The translations under genes were made by a program, and so were the position numbers. From NCBI GenBank assembly GCA_007127655.1, contig SKYX01000159.1, positions 1-8,067 on the forward strand: a DNA stretch of 8,067 bases, written 5' to 3'. Below, one piece after another: positions 6,556 through 8,067 of this stretch. The stretch comes from Desulfonatronum sp. GTDB taxonomy: Bacteria > Desulfobacterota > Desulfovibrionia > Desulfovibrionales > Desulfonatronaceae. The notes under the pieces were generated by a model. That model made no database searches. It saw only the letters and a list, made by a program, of their open reading frames with translations, and was not told where the DNA came from. Position 1 is the first letter of the stretch. Every line of letters begins with the position of its first letter.

Positions 6556-6562
6556 ACCTCCT
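6556..6562 (-). promoter_or_regulatory. Shine-Dalgarno that fixes the receiver start
   Basis: The minus strand has AGGAGGT, a full anti-16S match, 5 nt before the GTG at 6550-6548. It decides for the GTG start against the longer upstream ATG at 6688. An imperfect stem (6568-6577 with 6581-6590) lies directly upstream and could modulate access. Confidence 0.85.
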
Positions 6563-6618
6563 GGTGAGATTCGGAAGAAACTTCCAATCCTTGAGGTTAC
6601 CGAAATCAACGAGAGCCT

Positions 6619-6657
6619 GGCATGCATGCAAACGTATTTCGTCTCGCATGCGATGCC
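6619..6657. repeat. Bulged inverted repeat between stress-protein and receiver genes
   Basis: Arm 6619-6629 (GGCATGCATGC) pairs with 6646-6657 (GCATGCGATGCC) over 11 bp with one bulged G and a 16-nt loop. It lies only 6 nt from the 12-bp hairpin at 6664-6700, so two stems stand side by side in a 168-nt spacer. It may be part of a terminator or processing region, or a leader of the receiver gene. Confidence 0.5.
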
Positions 6658-6663
6658 CTACAA

Positions 6664-6700
6664 GTCCACCGCCCGGGTTCGGAGACATCGGGCGGTGGAC
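6664..6700 (-). terminator. 12-bp hairpin behind the stress-protein gene, no T-run
   Basis: Arms 6664-6675 (GTCCACCGCCCG) and 6689-6700 are perfect reverse complements with a 13-nt loop. The stem begins 18 nt after the TAG at 6719. The minus strand continues TTGTAGGG, so a T-run is missing. It is either a partial terminator that lowers expression of the receiver or a stem that protects the upstream mRNA. Confidence 0.5.
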
Positions 6701-6718
6701 ACAATGCTCGCAATACTT

Positions 6719-7618
6719 CTAGACCTTGTCCGGCCTGTTTACGCTGACTACCGGGCAGTTGGCCCGCAGGATTACCTGTTCCAGGGTCGATCCCATGCTG
6801 GCCTGTTCCGGGTCAAGTTCTCTGGTGTTGTGGGCCAGGACGATCAAATCGGCCATGCGCTCACGGGCGATCTTGACGATTTCCACGTAGGGATTGCCTT
6901 CCCAGACGTCGACTTCAAAATTCTTGAAATCGCCCATCTTGGGACCGTACACGTCCCGCAGCCGTTTGCGAAGCGTGATCAGTTTATCCTCAATGTCGCT
7001 CTGGGCCAAGACCTTACTGGTAATGTCCAGGGCGTGGAACAGGGTCATTTCACAATCATACTCCTTGGCCATGGACAAGGCATACTTGAAGGCGCTTTCC
7101 GATTGTTTGGAGAAGTCCGTGGCAAAGACGATATGGGAGAAGCCGCCCATATACGATGCGGATTCGCGATGCACGGTCATCACCGGACACTTTGCGGCCT
7201 TGGCCACTCGTTGCAGGGTGCTGCCGGGATAGCCCTTGGAATAGGATGCACTGGATTCGCCGGAATGTGCACCCATGACGATCATGTCCACGTCCTCGCT
7301 ACGGGCCGCTCGGAGAATTTCCCGGTGCGGCAAGCCATTGGCCAGGATGATGCGTGCTTTTTTGCATTCCTCGAGCTGCTTGGCGTAGGTGGTCTTCAGT
7401 TCTTCCTCGACCCAGGACATGTAGTCGTCGTCGACCTGTACGGCTTCCTGGGAGCGGACGTCGCTGACCTCCTGATAGGAAAAGCCCTTCTTGGGCACCC
7501 CGGCGACGTGAAAGAGCAGCAGTTCCGCATCGTAGCGCCTGGCCATCTCAAAGGCCACCCGCGCTGCCCCAAAACTTGCCGGAGAGCCTGTGGTCGCCAA
7601 AAGAATTTTCTTTGTCAT
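6719..7618 (-). CDS. Tandem-domain universal stress protein (UspA family)
   Basis: A soluble cytoplasmic protein of 299 residues made of two Usp folds, about 1-150 and 158-296. Each begins with a beta-strand (KKILLATTGS; SHIVFATDFS) and ends with the family's G-S-T-L-x-x-V helix followed by C-P-V (132-146; 276-290). The nucleotide-loop glycines are only partly kept: domain 1 has GAHSG (116-120) and a lengthened loop before G132-S133; domain 2 has AHNT at the matching place. ATP binding may therefore be weak or limited to domain 1. Usp proteins act in stress adaptation by mechanisms that are mostly unresolved. GAGGT stands about 6 nt before the ATG. Only 44 nt separate it from the iron-sulfur protein gene upstream, so co-transcription with that redox gene is likely. 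The family is certain; the physiological role is not. Confidence 0.95.
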   Translation of the reverse strand: MTKKILLATTGSPASFGAARVAFEMARRYDAELLLFHVAGVPKKGFSYQEVSDVRSQEAVQVDDDYMSWVEEELKTTYAKQLEECKKARIILANGLPHREILRAARSEDVDMIVMGAHSGESSASYSKGYPGSTLQRVAKAAKCPVMTVHRESASYMGGFSHIVFATDFSKQSESAFKYALSMAKEYDCEMTLFHALDITSKVLAQSDIEDKLITLRKRLRDVYGPKMGDFKNFEVDVWEGNPYVEIVKIARERMADLIVLAHNTRELDPEQASMGSTLEQVILRANCPVVSVNRPDKV

Positions 7619-7662
7619 GAGTTACCTCGTATGTGCTGACTGTTGGTGCGACAATGCGGGAT

Positions 7663-8067
7663 TTATTCTGCTTCTTCGTCCTGTGGCTTCAGATGATCGG
7701 GGACAATCATCATCTTGATCACCAACGGCTTGAGGAAGGACCAGCGAAGGCCCATGGGATATTCTTCCTCCAGGTCGCGGATAGCGTCCCAGCAATTGTG
7801 GCAGGGCGCGACCACGAGCTTGCACCCTGTGGCTAAAATCTGCTCCCTCTTCTTAAGCAGAGCAATGTTTCGCTGGGGGCGATACTTGCCGATGCCGTTG
7901 AATCCGCCGCCGCCGCCGCAGCAGTAGTTGTATTCCTTGTTCGGGGCCATTTCGACGAAATAGCCGGGTTCAACAATATAGCTCATGATTTCCCGGGTAA
8001 TGTTCTTCAGGCCCTGGTTGCGGACATAGTTGCAGGAATCCTGCAGGGTGACCGGTTCCTTGATCCG
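7663..8067 (-). CDS. CCG-domain iron-sulfur protein, HmcF/TmcB/HdrD type, C-terminal 134 residues
   Basis: This is the end of a heterodisulfide-reductase-related protein that starts outside the window. The visible part carries one full CCG cysteine set: C12, C49-C50 and C89-xx-C92 counted from the window edge (C-x36-CC-x38-CxxC), within [16 protein letters not shown] and APCHNC. Such motifs bind an unusual [4Fe-4S] cluster or act in thiol-disulfide chemistry. C82 (TGCK) is also in the usual place. In sulfate reducers this C-terminus is found in cytoplasmic subunits HmcF, TmcB and DsrK of transmembrane redox complexes. The charged tail (KPQDEEAE) ends at a TAA. The stress-protein gene follows after 44 nt. 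I lean to HmcF/TmcB because regulators follow directly, but the N-terminal ferredoxin part and neighbours would be needed to choose. No start codon is present in the window. Confidence 0.85.
   Translation of the reverse strand, partial: RIKEPVTLQDSCNYVRNQGLKNITREIMSYIVEPGYFVEMAPNKEYNYCCGGGGGFNGIGKYRPQRNIALLKKREQILATGCKLVVAPCHNCWDAIRDLEEEYPMGLRWSFLKPLVIKMMIVPDHLKPQDEEAE

Noticed and set aside
6434..7639. 401-codon + strand open frame opposite the stress-protein and receiver genes
   Set aside because: It runs antisense to two genes with clear domain motifs and crosses their spacer. Its H/G/D-rich composition is typical of an antisense shadow in GC-rich DNA.

Overview
The window looks like chromosomal DNA of a motile, GC-rich (high 50s % by eye) sulfate-reducing deltaproteobacterium, probably Desulfovibrionales (a Desulfovibrio, Desulfomicrobium or Desulfonatronum relative). 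This rests on three things seen together: a heterodisulfide-reductase-like CCG protein of the HmcF/TmcB kind, a downstream universal-stress-protein / response-regulator / kinase series, and a fliR-flhB-flhA flagellar export block. From memory, D. vulgaris keeps similar regulators beside its tmc genes and has a fliR-flhB-flhA operon; I could not check this here. Every gene I can support lies on the minus strand, so the window reads functionally from right to left.

Right part (8067 to 6197): the C-terminal 134 residues of the CCG-domain iron-sulfur protein. It is followed 44 nt later by a tandem-domain universal stress protein, then by a 117-residue stand-alone receiver with a GTG start and a perfect Shine-Dalgarno. 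Strong hairpins without a T-run stand 17-18 nt behind both the stress-protein and the receiver genes.

Middle (6196 to 3751): a 499-nt gene-free spacer. It carries two blocks of degenerate 6-bp repeats in opposite orientation (GTYCAC units, then GTGRAC units). After it comes a 648-residue REC-coiled coil-PAS-PAS-histidine kinase. Together with the small receiver this could form a phosphorelay, but none of the signalling proteins in view has a DNA-binding or enzymatic output domain.

Left part (3750 to 1): a 486-nt spacer holding a terminator hairpin, other inverted repeats and a well-spaced sigma-54-like -24/-12 element right at the fliR start. Then come fliR, flhB and the first 420 codons of flhA, three membrane parts of the flagellar type III export gate, all co-directional with gaps of 60 and 96 nt. 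A 22-bp palindrome covers the fliR stop codon.

I do not see a clearly new defence or mobile system. The points most worth following are the redox-linked signalling cassette without an obvious output, the cysteine-bearing PAS domain in its kinase, the mirrored hexamer repeats, and the possible leaderless sigma-54 start of fliR.
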